Shown: positions 50,121 through 59,349 of the stretch, piece by piece
How the letters are laid out: each line of letters starts with the position of its first letter
Position numbering within the stretch: the first letter of the stretch is position 1
Source: Cellulomonas humilata
GTDB lineage: Bacteria > Actinomycetota > Actinomycetes > Actinomycetales > Cellulomonadaceae
DNA length: 64,000 bases
Direction of reading: 5' to 3'
NCBI RefSeq assembly: GCF_030814415.1
Contig: NZ_JAUSVB010000001.1
Coordinates: 806,001 to 870,000, forward strand
Made by a program: the position numbers and the translations under genes
Notes under the pieces: generated by a model
The model's database searches: none
Seen by the model: the letters and a program-made list of their open reading frames with translations, nothing else
Told to the model about the DNA's origin: nothing

Positions 50121-51626
50121 TCAGCGCACCGCGCGGCCGGGGAGGGCGCCGGTGAGCCGCCCGTCGAGCAGTGCGGGGACCCCATCGACGAGCACCGCGT
50201 GCACACCCGTCGCCAGGCGTCGCGGCTCGTCGTAGGTGGCGTGGTCGGTGACGGTCGCGGGGTCCACCAGCACCAGGTCCGCACGCTGGCCGGTCGCGAC
50301 CGTCCCGCGGTCGTGCAGCCCGAACCGTCGCGTCGCGGTGGTCGACAGGTGCTGCGCGGCGGTCGGCCAGTCCCAGTCGCCGAGCTCGCGCACGTGCCTG
50401 CCGAGGAGCCGCGCGAACGTCCCCCAGCCGCGCGGGTGCGGGTGCCCGCCGCGGTAGATGCCGTCGGAGCCGGCGCAGTGCGCGGGGTGGCGCAGCAGGG
50501 CTCGCATCGAGTCGTCCGAGTTGGTCGGCGGCTGCTCGAACACGCAGCCGACCTGCAGGTTCGTGGTGACGAGCAGGTGGAGGGCCGCGTCGGCAGGCGT
50601 CATCCCGAGCCGTGCGGCGACGTCCAGGAGCGACAACCCCTCGGCCCACGACGCACCCGGGACCCACGACATCGTGACGCGCGGCCAGACCTCGTCGCGC
50701 GGAGGAAGCCGGGACCGGACCGCGGGGTCGGCCAGGAGGTTGATCGTGCGGTCCGGGTCGGCCAGCGGCAGCCAGTCCGGGAGGGCGGCGAGCGCCAGGA
50801 TCGTCGCACCACGCAGGTACGGGTACGAGTCGAACGTGAGGTCCAGGCCCTCGGCGAGCGCGTCGTCGACCAGCGGCCCGAGCCGCTCGGCCGGACCGTG
50901 GTAGTGCGAGACGTGGGTGCCGACGCCGGTCGTGCGCGCCAGGTCGAGCAGCTCCGCGAGCGCGGCCGGAGCACGGTCCTCGTAGCCGCGCATGTGGGAG
51001 ACGTGCGGCCGATGGCGGCGCGCCAGCACCTCGCACAGCGCGACCAGCTCCGCACGGTCGGCCGACGACGCCGGTGCGTACTCGAGCCCGGTCGACATCC
51101 CGCGCGCACCGTCGTCGAGCCCCTGCTCCAGCAGCCGCACCATCGCCGCGACCTCGTCGGGTCGCGCGGGCCGGTCGTCGGCCCCCATGACCGCGTACCG
51201 CAGGGTGCCGTGCGGGACGAGGTACGCGGTGTGCACCGTGGTCGCGCGGTCGTAGGTGGCCAGCAGCTCGGCGACGGACCCGCCGCGGAACGTCGGGTGG
51301 GAACCGTTGATCGCGGCGAAGTACCGGTCCGCGTACTCGGCGGCACCCGACCCCGGCGGCGACGGCGCGAAGGAGACGCCGTCCTGGCCGAGCACCACCG
51401 TGGTGACGCCCTGGTGGGTCAGCGCCGCCTGGACGTCGGGATCGAGCACGAGGGCGTCGGCGTGCGCGTGCGCGTCGACGAACCCCGGGAGCACGAGGAG
51501 GCCGCCGGCGTCGATGACGTCGGATCCGTCGACGGGCAGGTCGGGGGCGATCTGCCCGATGCGGTCGCCGTCCACCCGGACGTCCGCCCGGACGCCGTCG
51601 GCCAGCAGACCACCTCGGATCAGCAC
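50121..51626 (-). CDS. N-acyl-D-amino-acid deacylase-like amidohydrolase
   Basis: 501 residues. LPGFVDAHAHAD holds the HxH metal pair and AHCAGSDGIYRGGHPHP the catalytic Asp, as in D-aminoacylases; HVSHMRGYED and THVSHYHG provide the further His ligands. It would release D-amino acids from N-acyl forms. GTG start lies 3 bp past the stop of the M50 gene. Together with RidA and the DSD1-like gene this forms a D-amino-acid salvage group. Confidence 0.86.
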   Translation of the reverse strand: MLIRGGLLADGVRADVRVDGDRIGQIAPDLPVDGSDVIDAGGLLVLPGFVDAHAHADALVLDPDVQAALTHQGVTTVVLGQDGVSFAPSPPGSGAAEYADRYFAAINGSHPTFRGGSVAELLATYDRATTVHTAYLVPHGTLRYAVMGADDRPARPDEVAAMVRLLEQGLDDGARGMSTGLEYAPASSADRAELVALCEVLARRHRPHVSHMRGYEDRAPAALAELLDLARTTGVGTHVSHYHGPAERLGPLVDDALAEGLDLTFDSYPYLRGATILALAALPDWLPLADPDRTINLLADPAVRSRLPPRDEVWPRVTMSWVPGASWAEGLSLLDVAARLGMTPADAALHLLVTTNLQVGCVFEQPPTNSDDSMRALLRHPAHCAGSDGIYRGGHPHPRGWGTFARLLGRHVRELGDWDWPTAAQHLSTTATRRFGLHDRGTVATGQRADLVLVDPATVTDHATYDEPRRLATGVHAVLVDGVPALLDGRLTGALPGRAVR

Positions 51627-51628
51627 CG

Positions 51629-52384
51629 CTAGACCTGCAGGCCGATCAGCCACACAGCGCCCAGCGCGAGGGCGGCCAGGCAGACGAGCAGCAGGATGGC
51701 GACCCAGAGGGCGCCGGGCGTGTGCGTCAGCCGACCGAGCAGGCCCGCGTCGGACGTGTCCGGCACCCCTCGGCGACGACCGCGGCGGCGCTCCGACTGC
51801 ATCTCCAGTACCGCGCGCGGCGCACCCAGCAGCAGGAACCACGTCACCGCGTAGGCGGCGATGCTCTGCACGGTCGCCGATCCCCAGACCGTCACCGCGA
51901 CCAGCAGCGCACCCGTCACCAGCACCGCCCACAGGCCGTACCAGTTGCGGATCTGCACCAGCACGAGTGCCAGGACCACGAGCAGGATCCACAGCAGCGC
52001 GACCGCGTACCCGCGGGACAGCAGCCACGCCGCACCGACCCCGAGCAGCGCCGGGCCGGTGTACCCCGCGGCGACGGTGGCGACCATGCCCGGACCGCGC
52101 GGTTTGCCCACCGACACGGTCAGGCCGGAGGTGTCCGAGTGCACCCGGATGCCGGACAGCCGGCGTCCGACGAGGACCGCGACGGTCGCGTGCGCAGCCT
52201 CGTGCACGATCGTCAGCCCGTGCCGCGCCACGTGCCACGCGACCGGGACGAGCAGGATCAGCAGCACCCCCGCCGCGGTGAGCAGCACCGTGGTGCTCGA
52301 CGGCACCGGTTGGGGCGTGGTGATGTCCTGCCAGGCGTCGCCGATCCAGTCCACGCGCGGGGTCCTTCGTCCGTCGTCGTCCAC
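51629..52384 (-). CDS. M50-type membrane metalloprotease-like protein
   Basis: 251 residues with five to six helices. The zinc motif HEAAH (H61, E62, H65) sits in a membrane helix, as in M50 site-2-type proteases. The third-ligand region (QIRNWYGLWA) is a diverged form of the usual 'N-x-x-P-x-x-x-x-D' site, and the group is often called M50B-like. GTG start. Whether it is active is uncertain. Confidence 0.78.
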   Translation of the reverse strand: MDDDGRRTPRVDWIGDAWQDITTPQPVPSSTTVLLTAAGVLLILLVPVAWHVARHGLTIVHEAAHATVAVLVGRRLSGIRVHSDTSGLTVSVGKPRGPGMVATVAAGYTGPALLGVGAAWLLSRGYAVALLWILLVVLALVLVQIRNWYGLWAVLVTGALLVAVTVWGSATVQSIAAYAVTWFLLLGAPRAVLEMQSERRRGRRRGVPDTSDAGLLGRLTHTPGALWVAILLLVCLAALALGAVWLIGLQV

Positions 52385-52408
52385 CCAGGCGGGTGGGCAG
52401 GACGGACC

Positions 52409-53113
52409 CTACCCAGCCGGAGGCGCCGTGGTGGGCAGGACGACGTCGGTCCCGTCCGCGGTGATGCGCACACCGTCCGCGACGACCGTCGCATCGGACA
52501 GGACCAGCCCGTCCGGGAGGCCCTCGACGGGGATCTCGATGTCAGTCAGCCGGTCACCGATCGCGTTCGGCAGGTCGTCGATGGAGACCGTCAGCCCGGC
52601 GATCTGCACGTTCTCGACCGACACGAGCAGCGTGCCGTCCTCGACGCGCGGCACGAGGTCGGCGGCCAGCCGCAGCCCCAGCACCTCTCCCGACGCCGTG
52701 AGCGCGCCCCCGTCGACCGCGACCGCGATCTCCAGGTCCGAGCGGTCGGCGACGATCTGCTCGATCGACGCGGTAGGCAGCGTCGCGGAGATCGTCGCGG
52801 TGCCCACCGTGTACGGCTCCGACGTGCTGACGTCGTGCCCGTCGAAGGTCACGTCGGTGGCGTCGATGCCCTCGAGCGTGACCCCGTCGACCGTGCCGGT
52901 GACGTCGTCGATCGAGCCCGCCAGCAGCTGGGTGAGGAACGGGAAACCCCCGAGCTCGACGGTCGGGGTCCCGACGACGTCGAGGTTCTCCTCGATCGCG
53001 GCGACCACCTGCTTCTCGGCCGTCGACGCCGCCACCCGGTCCGCGACGAACGCGCCGGCCACGAGCACGACGCACGTGGTCAGCACCCCGATGGCTACTC
53101 CGCGTGCGCTCAC
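52409..53113 (-). CDS. LmeA-like DUF2993 phospholipid-binding protein
   Basis: 234 residues; N-terminal signal anchor (GVAIGVLTTCVVLVAGAFVA), then the DUF2993 fold with GGFPFLTQLLAG and repeated beta-strands. LmeA of mycobacteria helps lipomannan maturation by an unknown mechanism. GTG start. The presence fits an actinobacterium with lipoglycans. Confidence 0.84.
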   Translation of the reverse strand: MSARGVAIGVLTTCVVLVAGAFVADRVAASTAEKQVVAAIEENLDVVGTPTVELGGFPFLTQLLAGSIDDVTGTVDGVTLEGIDATDVTFDGHDVSTSEPYTVGTATISATLPTASIEQIVADRSDLEIAVAVDGGALTASGEVLGLRLAADLVPRVEDGTLLVSVENVQIAGLTVSIDDLPNAIGDRLTDIEIPVEGLPDGLVLSDATVVADGVRITADGTDVVLPTTAPPAG

Positions 53114-53150
53114 GGGTTCAACCTAGGGGGTCCGTGCCGCCCTGCGCTGG

Positions 53151-54296
53151 TCAGGGGCGCTTCTCGCAGCCGATCCCGTCGTTGTCGCGGTCGAGCTTCG
53201 GGGCGTACCCGGGGCTGCCGATGTAGACAGGTGCGGCGCCCGCGGCCCATGCCTCGGTGCAGTTGGCGAACGGGCCGGTGACGGGAGCAGGAGCGGGCGC
53301 GGGAGCGGGGGCCGGGACTGCCGGGACCGGGGCTGCCGGGGCCGCGACCGCGGGGGCGGCGGGTTGCTCGACGACGGGCGGAACGACGACCACCGCCGGA
53401 GCCTCGACCACCGGCGGAGGCGGCACCGCGGAACCCGCCGGCAGCGGTTCGGCCGGGCACGTGGACAGCACCCCGACCATCGCGTCCTGCTCGGCCTGCG
53501 TGACCCACAGCCCGTACGTGTACTTCACGCCGACCTGCCGCGCGACGTACGCGCAGCGGAACGCCTTGTTCGGCGGGAGCCACGTCGCCGTGTCCCCGTC
53601 GCCCTTCTGCTGGTTCAGCGGGCCGTCCGCGGCGAGCAGGTTCAGCGGGTCGTTGCCGAACGCCTCCCGCTTCGCGGTGTCCCACTGCTGGGCGCCCTTC
53701 TGCCAGGAGTCCGACAGGGCGACGACGTGGTCGATCTGCACGGCCGACGACGTGTCCTGACCGCGGACGAACGCGATCGGCTTCCCCGAGTACGGGTCGA
53801 GCAGCGTGCCCGACGCCACCACGCAGCCGTTCGTGCCCGGCTTCAGCACCTGGTCCGTGAGGTCGCGGCGCAGGATGTCGTTGCGGGTGTCGCAGCCGTT
53901 GCGGTCCACGTCCTTCCACGCCTGGCCGTAGAGGTCGCGGTCGTACCCGGTCTTCGGCGCACGGCCCTTGACCGGCAGCAGGACGGCGGTGGCCAGGGCC
54001 GTCTGCGGCTGCGCGGCGGCAGCAGCGGCGGCGTCGACCGGCGGCGCCGGCTCCGGGTCGGGCAGAGCTGCCGCCTGGTCCTCGAGGCTCGGGGTGGCGC
54101 TCGCGCTCGGGGTGGCCGGGCTCGCGGCGGTCGGTTCGGCTTCCGTGTCGACGGACGCGACGGCGGTGCAGGCGACGAGCGACACGGCGAGCAGCCCGGC
54201 GGCTGCGGCGATGCGTAGCGGGGCCCAGCGCGAACGACCCGACTCGGGGGCGGACGGGTCGGCCGGCCGCGCGTCGTCAGTCCTCGGTCTCGTCAC
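53151..54296 (-). CDS. DUF1524 HNH nuclease lipoprotein with excalibur domain
   Basis: 381 residues. Signal with lipobox LVAC (Cys43). The HNH core repeats that of the gene at 47726 (DVDRNGCDTRNDILRRDL, VQIDHVVALSDSWQKGAQ, NDPLNLLAADGP). An Ala/Pro/Val-rich linker leads to a C-terminal excalibur calcium-binding domain (FANCTEAW, then DRDNDGIGCE). Surface-tethered nuclease, probably for nutrient or biofilm DNA. GTG start. Confidence 0.88.
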   Translation of the reverse strand: MTRPRTDDARPADPSAPESGRSRWAPLRIAAAAGLLAVSLVACTAVASVDTEAEPTAASPATPSASATPSLEDQAAALPDPEPAPPVDAAAAAAAQPQTALATAVLLPVKGRAPKTGYDRDLYGQAWKDVDRNGCDTRNDILRRDLTDQVLKPGTNGCVVASGTLLDPYSGKPIAFVRGQDTSSAVQIDHVVALSDSWQKGAQQWDTAKREAFGNDPLNLLAADGPLNQQKGDGDTATWLPPNKAFRCAYVARQVGVKYTYGLWVTQAEQDAMVGVLSTCPAEPLPAGSAVPPPPVVEAPAVVVVPPVVEQPAAPAVAAPAAPVPAVPAPAPAPAPAPVTGPFANCTEAWAAGAAPVYIGSPGYAPKLDRDNDGIGCEKRP

Positions 54297-54402
54297 CCCC
54301 TGAGTATCGGTACGCCGCAGCGGTCCGACGGGTGACGTAGGTCCTGGTCAGCGGGTGATCCGTCCCACACCGTGGACAGCGCGGAAGATGCTTGCGCTCC
54401 AC
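54277..54402 (-). CDS. Possible small zinc-knuckle protein
   Basis: A GTG at 54402 opens a 41-residue frame with RCPRCGTDHPLTRTYVTRR and a tyrosine-rich tail, ending 20 bases inside the HNH gene start. CPRCG plus His looks like a half zinc finger, and small proteins like this are common in the Micrococcales. No clear SD, and the start is only 15 bp from the divergent exporter gene, so it remains doubtful. Confidence 0.35.
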   Translation of the reverse strand: MERKHLPRCPRCGTDHPLTRTYVTRRTAAAYRYSGGDETED

Positions 54403-54417
54403 AACCTTGGGCTTGTC

Positions 54418-55734
54418 ATGGCCCGCACCCCCGCGACGCGCGTGAGCGTCGGCTTCGTCCTCCTGCTCTCGGCGCTCACCGCGTTGGGCCCGTTCACGTT
54501 CGACACCTACCTCGCCGCCTTCCCCGAGATCGCCGACGACCTCAACACCACCGCCGCCGCCGTCCAGCTGACCATCGCCGCGTCGCTCGCCGGTCTCGCG
54601 CTCGGTCAGCTCCTCATCGGGTCCGTCTCCGACGCCTACGGCCGCCGACGACCGCTGCTGAGCTCCCTCGTCGTGTACGTGCTGGCGTCCGTCGGGCTCG
54701 TGCTCGTGCAGAACATCACGGCGTTCACTGCCCTGCGGTTCGTGCAGGGCTTCACCGCCGCCGCGGGGATGGTCCTGTCGCTCGCGGTGGTCCGCGACAA
54801 GTTCGAGGGGCTCGCCGTCTCCAAGGTGATGGCCCGCCTGATGCTCGTCGTCGGCGTCGCACCGATCCTGGCGCCGACCATCGGCGCCCAGCTGCTGCTC
54901 GTCGGCTCCTGGCGGCTGATCTTCGTGTTCCTCGCCGCCACCGGCGCCGTGCTGTTCGTCGTCGCGTCGTTCGCGCTGCGCGAGTCGCTCGCGCTCGAGC
55001 TGCGGCGCACGGGCGGCACCGGCGCCGCTCTGCGCACCTACCGTGACCTGCTGCTCGACCTGCCGTTCCTCGGCCTGGCGCTCATGTCCGCCTTCTACCT
55101 GTCGGCCATGTTCACGTACGTCGCGTCGTCGACCTTCGTGTTCCAGGAGGGGTACGGCCTGACGCCGCAGCAGTTCGGCTGGGTGTTCGCCGCCGGCGCC
55201 GTCGCGATCACCGCGGGCTCCCAGATCAACGGCGCGCTCGTCGGCCGCTTCCGCCCCGAGCAGATCCTCTCCGGCGCCGTCGCGGTCGGCGTGGTGCTCG
55301 GCCTCTCCCTCTTCGCGACGACGCTCCTCGGTGCTCCGTTCTGGCCCGTGACCGTCCTGCTGGTGCTCACTCTCGGCACCGCCGGCTTCGTCCTGCCGTC
55401 CGCACCGGCCATCGCCCTGGCGTCCAACCCGCACCGTGCCGGGTCCGCCGCCGCCCTGCTCGGCGCCCTCCAGTTCGGGCTCGGCGCCGTGATCGCGCCC
55501 CTCACCAGCATCAACGGGACGCCGACCGCCGTGTCCATGGCGGCTGTGATGGCCGGCGTCATCGTGATCGCCGCCGTCCTGCTCGTCGCGGTCCGCCGCT
55601 CGTGGGCGCGCACCGCGCTCGAGGAGGCCGAGAGCGTCGTCGCCGGCGCGCACACCTCGCTGGACCTGGTCGCAGCACCCGAGACTCCGACAGCTCGCGA
55701 CGCCGAGATGACGCGAGAGGTCGCGGCGAGGTAG
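54418..55734 (+). CDS. Bcr/CflA-family multidrug exporter (MFS)
   Basis: 438 residues, 12 helices. LGPFTFDTYLAAFPEIADDL and GSVSDAYGRRRPLL are the Bcr/CflA signatures. Relatives export bicyclomycin, chloramphenicol or sulfonamides. The ATG at 54418 is chosen by position of helix 1; SD is weak and an ATG at 54388 is possible. Confidence 0.86.
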   Translation: MARTPATRVSVGFVLLLSALTALGPFTFDTYLAAFPEIADDLNTTAAAVQLTIAASLAGLALGQLLIGSVSDAYGRRRPLLSSLVVYVLASVGLVLVQNITAFTALRFVQGFTAAAGMVLSLAVVRDKFEGLAVSKVMARLMLVVGVAPILAPTIGAQLLLVGSWRLIFVFLAATGAVLFVVASFALRESLALELRRTGGTGAALRTYRDLLLDLPFLGLALMSAFYLSAMFTYVASSTFVFQEGYGLTPQQFGWVFAAGAVAITAGSQINGALVGRFRPEQILSGAVAVGVVLGLSLFATTLLGAPFWPVTVLLVLTLGTAGFVLPSAPAIALASNPHRAGSAAALLGALQFGLGAVIAPLTSINGTPTAVSMAAVMAGVIVIAAVLLVAVRRSWARTALEEAESVVAGAHTSLDLVAAPETPTARDAEMTREVAAR

Positions 55735-55790
55735 GGCCACGCGACCGCGCCAGGTCCGGCGCTGGTGCTTGCACGATCCGGCGGGAATAT

Positions 55791-55806
55791 TGTGGCGCAC
55801 GTCACA
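55791..55806 (+). promoter_or_regulatory. CRP/GlxR-type site
   Basis: TGTGGCGCACGTCACA matches the CRP-family consensus TGTGA-N6-TCACA at 9 of 10 positions. A TAATCT-like -10 (55816-55821) follows, and the next ATG is at 55852, so the site sits close to the expected -35 region. Confidence 0.4.
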
Positions 55807-55851
55807 CTTGCGACTTAATCTGAGCCCTACGCGCTCGATGAAGGACGCACG

Positions 55852-56268
55852 ATGAGCTGGGTCTTGCTGGCCGCTGTGATGTTCGTCCCGGCGCTCGTCT
55901 TCGGTGCGATCTGGCAGCTGTTCCCGTCGGCCGACGAGCCGCCGCGATGGCGCACGTTCGTGGCCACCCGGTTGGAGCACCTGGCCGAGCGGATCCGGCC
56001 ACCGAGGCCTCCCGAGTACGACCCGTTCACCACCCTGCGCGTGCAGGAGCGGCTCGGTGTCGTCGCCGACCACGTCCGCTCCCTCGAGCTGGACCCGCGC
56101 ACCTTCGCCCGCGCCGAGCGGATCATCGCGTCGCAGCTCGCCTACGACCAGCTGCTGGTCGAGGCATGCAAGCTGGCGGGCGTCGAGGTCCAGCCCGCCG
56201 CGAAGGGCGACCCCGCCGAGCGGTTCCGCGAGGAGGTCGAGCTCGCCTCCCGCGGCTGGGCGTGGTGA
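55852..56268 (+). CDS. Hypothetical protein with N-terminal membrane helix
   Basis: 138 residues: one membrane helix (2-20), then a Pro/Arg stretch (ERIRPPRPPEYDPF) and helices (LRVQERLGVVADHVRSLE, ERIIASQLAYDQLLVEACKL). GAAGGA precedes the ATG. Likely a conserved actinobacterial protein; function unknown. A CRP-type site lies upstream. Confidence 0.72.
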   Translation: MSWVLLAAVMFVPALVFGAIWQLFPSADEPPRWRTFVATRLEHLAERIRPPRPPEYDPFTTLRVQERLGVVADHVRSLELDPRTFARAERIIASQLAYDQLLVEACKLAGVEVQPAAKGDPAERFREEVELASRGWAW

Positions 56269-56292
56269 CAGCGCCCTCGTGGCAGCGGTCGG

Positions 56293-59200
56293 TCAGCCCG
56301 CCCGAACGGTGAGCGTGCTCGGGCCGTCGGCGGTCGGGCGGACCTCGATGCGGTCCGCGATCGACTGCTTCAGCGCCTCGACGTGCGACACCACCCCGAC
56401 CACTCGGCCACCCGCACGCAGTCGACCGAGCTCGGCCAGCACGGCGTCGAGCGTGTGCGGGTCGAGGGACCCGAAGCCCTCGTCGACGAACAACGTGCCG
56501 AGGTCGATCCCGCCGGCCTCGGCCGTCACGACGTCGGCCATGCCGAGCGCCAGGCAGAGGGACACGTAGAACGTCTCCCCGCCGGACAGGGTCCGGGGGT
56601 CCCGGGCCTGCTCGGTCCGGTGGTCGATGACGCGCATGGCCAGGCCGGTGTTCCGCGCGCGCACGTCCTCCTTCTCGTCGCTGCGGACCAGCTCGAACCG
56701 GCCGTCCGACATGACGAGCAGGCGCTCGTTGGCGGCGGCGACGACGTCCTCGAAGCGACGCATCAGCACGAAGGTGGCCAGCGACAGGTTCCGCGCGTTG
56801 TCGCCCCCGCCACCGCCGGTCAGGTCCGCGAGCCGGCAGACCGGGCCTGCGGTGCCGAGCGCGTCTGCGAGCGCGGTCCCGGACGCGACCACCCCGTCGC
56901 CCGCGACGGCGGCTGCTGTCGCACGCTCCTCGGCGACCCGCGCCTCGCCAGCGGTGCGCTCCGCCTCCACCCGCGCGGCGGCCTCGGCGGTCGTCGCCGC
57001 GTCGAGGTCGACCAACAGGTCGTCGGCGAGCGCTGCGATGGCCGGTTCGGCCAGTCCGGCGGTCGCCCGGTCGAGTCGCGTGGCGTAGGCGGTCACGACG
57101 CGGTCCAGCTCCGCGAGGACGGCAGCGTCGACCGCGGCCGTACGCGCCTCGTCGGCCGATCCGAAGCCGTGCTCGTCGAGCCCTGCGGCCAGCTCCTCCT
57201 GCCGACGGCGGAGCTCGTCCTGCGCGGCGTCACGCTCTGCGAGCGCGTCGAGCACCGTGGCGGACGACGCGACCCGTCCGAGCAGCTCCGCGTGCCGCGC
57301 GGCGACCGTCGGGTGGTCCCCCCGAGCGGTCACGACCTCGGCCTCGGCGGCGTCCAGGTCCAGCAGCGTGACCTCCAGCGTCGCCCGCTCCCCCGCGAGC
57401 CGCGCGACGGCGGTCGCCCGCTCGGCCTCCCGGCTCCGGGTCTGCACGTCGAACCCGTCGAGCGCCGGCACCAGCCGGACGACGTCGGCTTCGGCAGCCC
57501 GCGCCTGGGCGAGCGCCGAGCGCGCCTGGTCGCACCGCTCGGTCGCGTCCTCAGCGGAGACGCTCCCCACGCGAGCGCGCAGCGCGCCCGCACGCTCCTC
57601 CAGCACGCTGCACCGCTCGGCGGCGGCGTGCAGGCTGCGTTCGGCGGCGGCCCGATCGGCCTCGGCACGCTCGACCTGCTCGGCGGACACGTGGTCGGCG
57701 CCGAGCACGGCCTTGGCGGGGTGCTCCGCGGAGCCGCACACCGGGCACGCGTCCCCGTCGTCGAGCCGGGCCGCGAGCTCGCCGGCCAGGTCAGCGACCC
57801 GTGCGGCGCGCAGGTCCCGCTCGGTGTCGAGCGCGACCACCGCGGCGGCACCCGCGGCGGTCCGGGCTGCACCGGCCTCCGCGAGGGTCTGCTCCGCGGC
57901 GGCCAGTGCAGTGTGCGCGGAGACCGTCTCGATCGCCGTCGTCAGCGCCGACTCCCGCTCCCCCGCCGCGGCGGCCAGTGTCCGGGCAGCCTCCAGCTCG
58001 GTCAGCAGAGCGGCCCGCGCGGCCGGCCGCGTGGCAAGCCACTGATCGTCGGACGCGATCGCGGCGACCAGGTCGTCGACCGTGTGGCGCGTCTGGCGCA
58101 CTGCGCGGCGACGGGACTCGAGCCCGGCCTCGACGTCGACCAGCCGCGCGAGCGCACCCGCCGCCTCCGCGGACACGCGGCCGGCTGCCTGCACGTGCGT
58201 CCGGAGGTCGGTGCCCTCCGGCGGGGTCGCGATGTCGTCCGGGGTTCCGTCCAGCGCGGCGGTCACCGTCTTGCGGGCCGCGTCGAGCATCGTCGCGGCG
58301 CGGTCGGCCCCGAGCACCAGCGGTCGGACTGCCTGGGCCGACCGTGCGGCGGTGAGCTGCAGGATCGCCTCCGCGTTCATGTCTGCCGCAGCATCCAGCG
58401 CTGCCCGTTCCGACCGCAGGGCGTCGCGGCGGCGGAGCAGGGCGTCCGTGGCGGTCGACTCGTCGAGGTGGGTGCGCGCTGCCCGCCGGACCGCGTCGGC
58501 CGCGACCGCCGCGGCGCGCGCGCCGGCGGCCCACCCGGCGAGCTCGTCGGTCCGCCCGGTCACCACCGACCGCACCGCGGCCACCAGCCCGTCGCCACGC
58601 ACCACGGCGGCGTCGATCGCCGTCCGCACGTCGGCGGCCTCGTCGTCGGTGAGCCGTGCGGCGCCGACCAGCTGCGACGTGCCCGACGACAGCGCCGACC
58701 GCGCCGCCGCACTCGCCCGGTCGCTCTCTCGACGCATCTCCGCCAGGCGCAGCGCGAGCTGCTCGTACACCTCGGTGCCGAAGATCTTCTGCAGCAGCCC
58801 GCGTCGCTCCTCGGGCTTGGCGCGCAGGAAGTGCGCGAACTCGCCCTGGGGCAGCACGATCGTCTGGACGAACTGGGTGCGGTCCAGGCCCACGGCCTTC
58901 TGGATCTCGGCGCCGACCTCGTCCAGCCGGTTGCCCAGCGGCACACCGACGGAGTCGAGGGTCGCCGGGTCGAGGTCCGCCCCCGCGGGCAGGCGCCACG
59001 CCTTCACCGACGCGTTCGCCGTGGTCGTGCCGCTGCCGCGTCGCTTGGCCCGCTGGTACACGGGGGTGCGCCGCACGCGGTAGATGCCGGAGGGCACCTC
59101 GAAGACAAGATCGACCACGCTCTCGACGTCGTCGGCCGCATACGCCGACCGGAGCCGGTCCTCCGACGCCTCGGCGGACGCGACCTTCCCGTACAGCGCG

Positions 59201-59349
59201 AACACGATCGCGTCGATGAGCGTCGACTTGCCGGAGCCCGTCGGCCCCTCGAGCAGGAACAGCCCGGCCTGGCCGAGCGCGTCGAAGTCGACGGTGTACT
59301 CGCCCGCGAAGGGCCCGATCGCCTGGAGCGTGAGGGTGCGCAGGTGCAT
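56293..59349 (-). CDS. sbcC: Nuclease SbcCD subunit C
   Basis: 1018 residues. Walker A GPTGSGKS (35-42), long coiled coils with a zinc hook CPVCGS (coded near 57737-57748), then LSGGETFYVSLCLALGMADV and VDEGFGSLD. This is the SMC-like ATPase of the SbcCD (Mre11-Rad50-type) complex that opens DNA hairpins and processes ends. The start overlaps the sbcD stop by one base (TGATG), so the two are translationally coupled. Confidence 0.93.
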   Translation of the reverse strand: MHLRTLTLQAIGPFAGEYTVDFDALGQAGLFLLEGPTGSGKSTLIDAIVFALYGKVASAEASEDRLRSAYAADDVESVVDLVFEVPSGIYRVRRTPVYQRAKRRGSGTTTANASVKAWRLPAGADLDPATLDSVGVPLGNRLDEVGAEIQKAVGLDRTQFVQTIVLPQGEFAHFLRAKPEERRGLLQKIFGTEVYEQLALRLAEMRRESDRASAAARSALSSGTSQLVGAARLTDDEAADVRTAIDAAVVRGDGLVAAVRSVVTGRTDELAGWAAGARAAAVAADAVRRAARTHLDESTATDALLRRRDALRSERAALDAAADMNAEAILQLTAARSAQAVRPLVLGADRAATMLDAARKTVTAALDGTPDDIATPPEGTDLRTHVQAAGRVSAEAAGALARLVDVEAGLESRRRAVRQTRHTVDDLVAAIASDDQWLATRPAARAALLTELEAARTLAAAAGERESALTTAIETVSAHTALAAAEQTLAEAGAARTAAGAAAVVALDTERDLRAARVADLAGELAARLDDGDACPVCGSAEHPAKAVLGADHVSAEQVERAEADRAAAERSLHAAAERCSVLEERAGALRARVGSVSAEDATERCDQARSALAQARAAEADVVRLVPALDGFDVQTRSREAERATAVARLAGERATLEVTLLDLDAAEAEVVTARGDHPTVAARHAELLGRVASSATVLDALAERDAAQDELRRRQEELAAGLDEHGFGSADEARTAAVDAAVLAELDRVVTAYATRLDRATAGLAEPAIAALADDLLVDLDAATTAEAAARVEAERTAGEARVAEERATAAAVAGDGVVASGTALADALGTAGPVCRLADLTGGGGGDNARNLSLATFVLMRRFEDVVAAANERLLVMSDGRFELVRSDEKEDVRARNTGLAMRVIDHRTEQARDPRTLSGGETFYVSLCLALGMADVVTAEAGGIDLGTLFVDEGFGSLDPHTLDAVLAELGRLRAGGRVVGVVSHVEALKQSIADRIEVRPTADGPSTLTVRAG

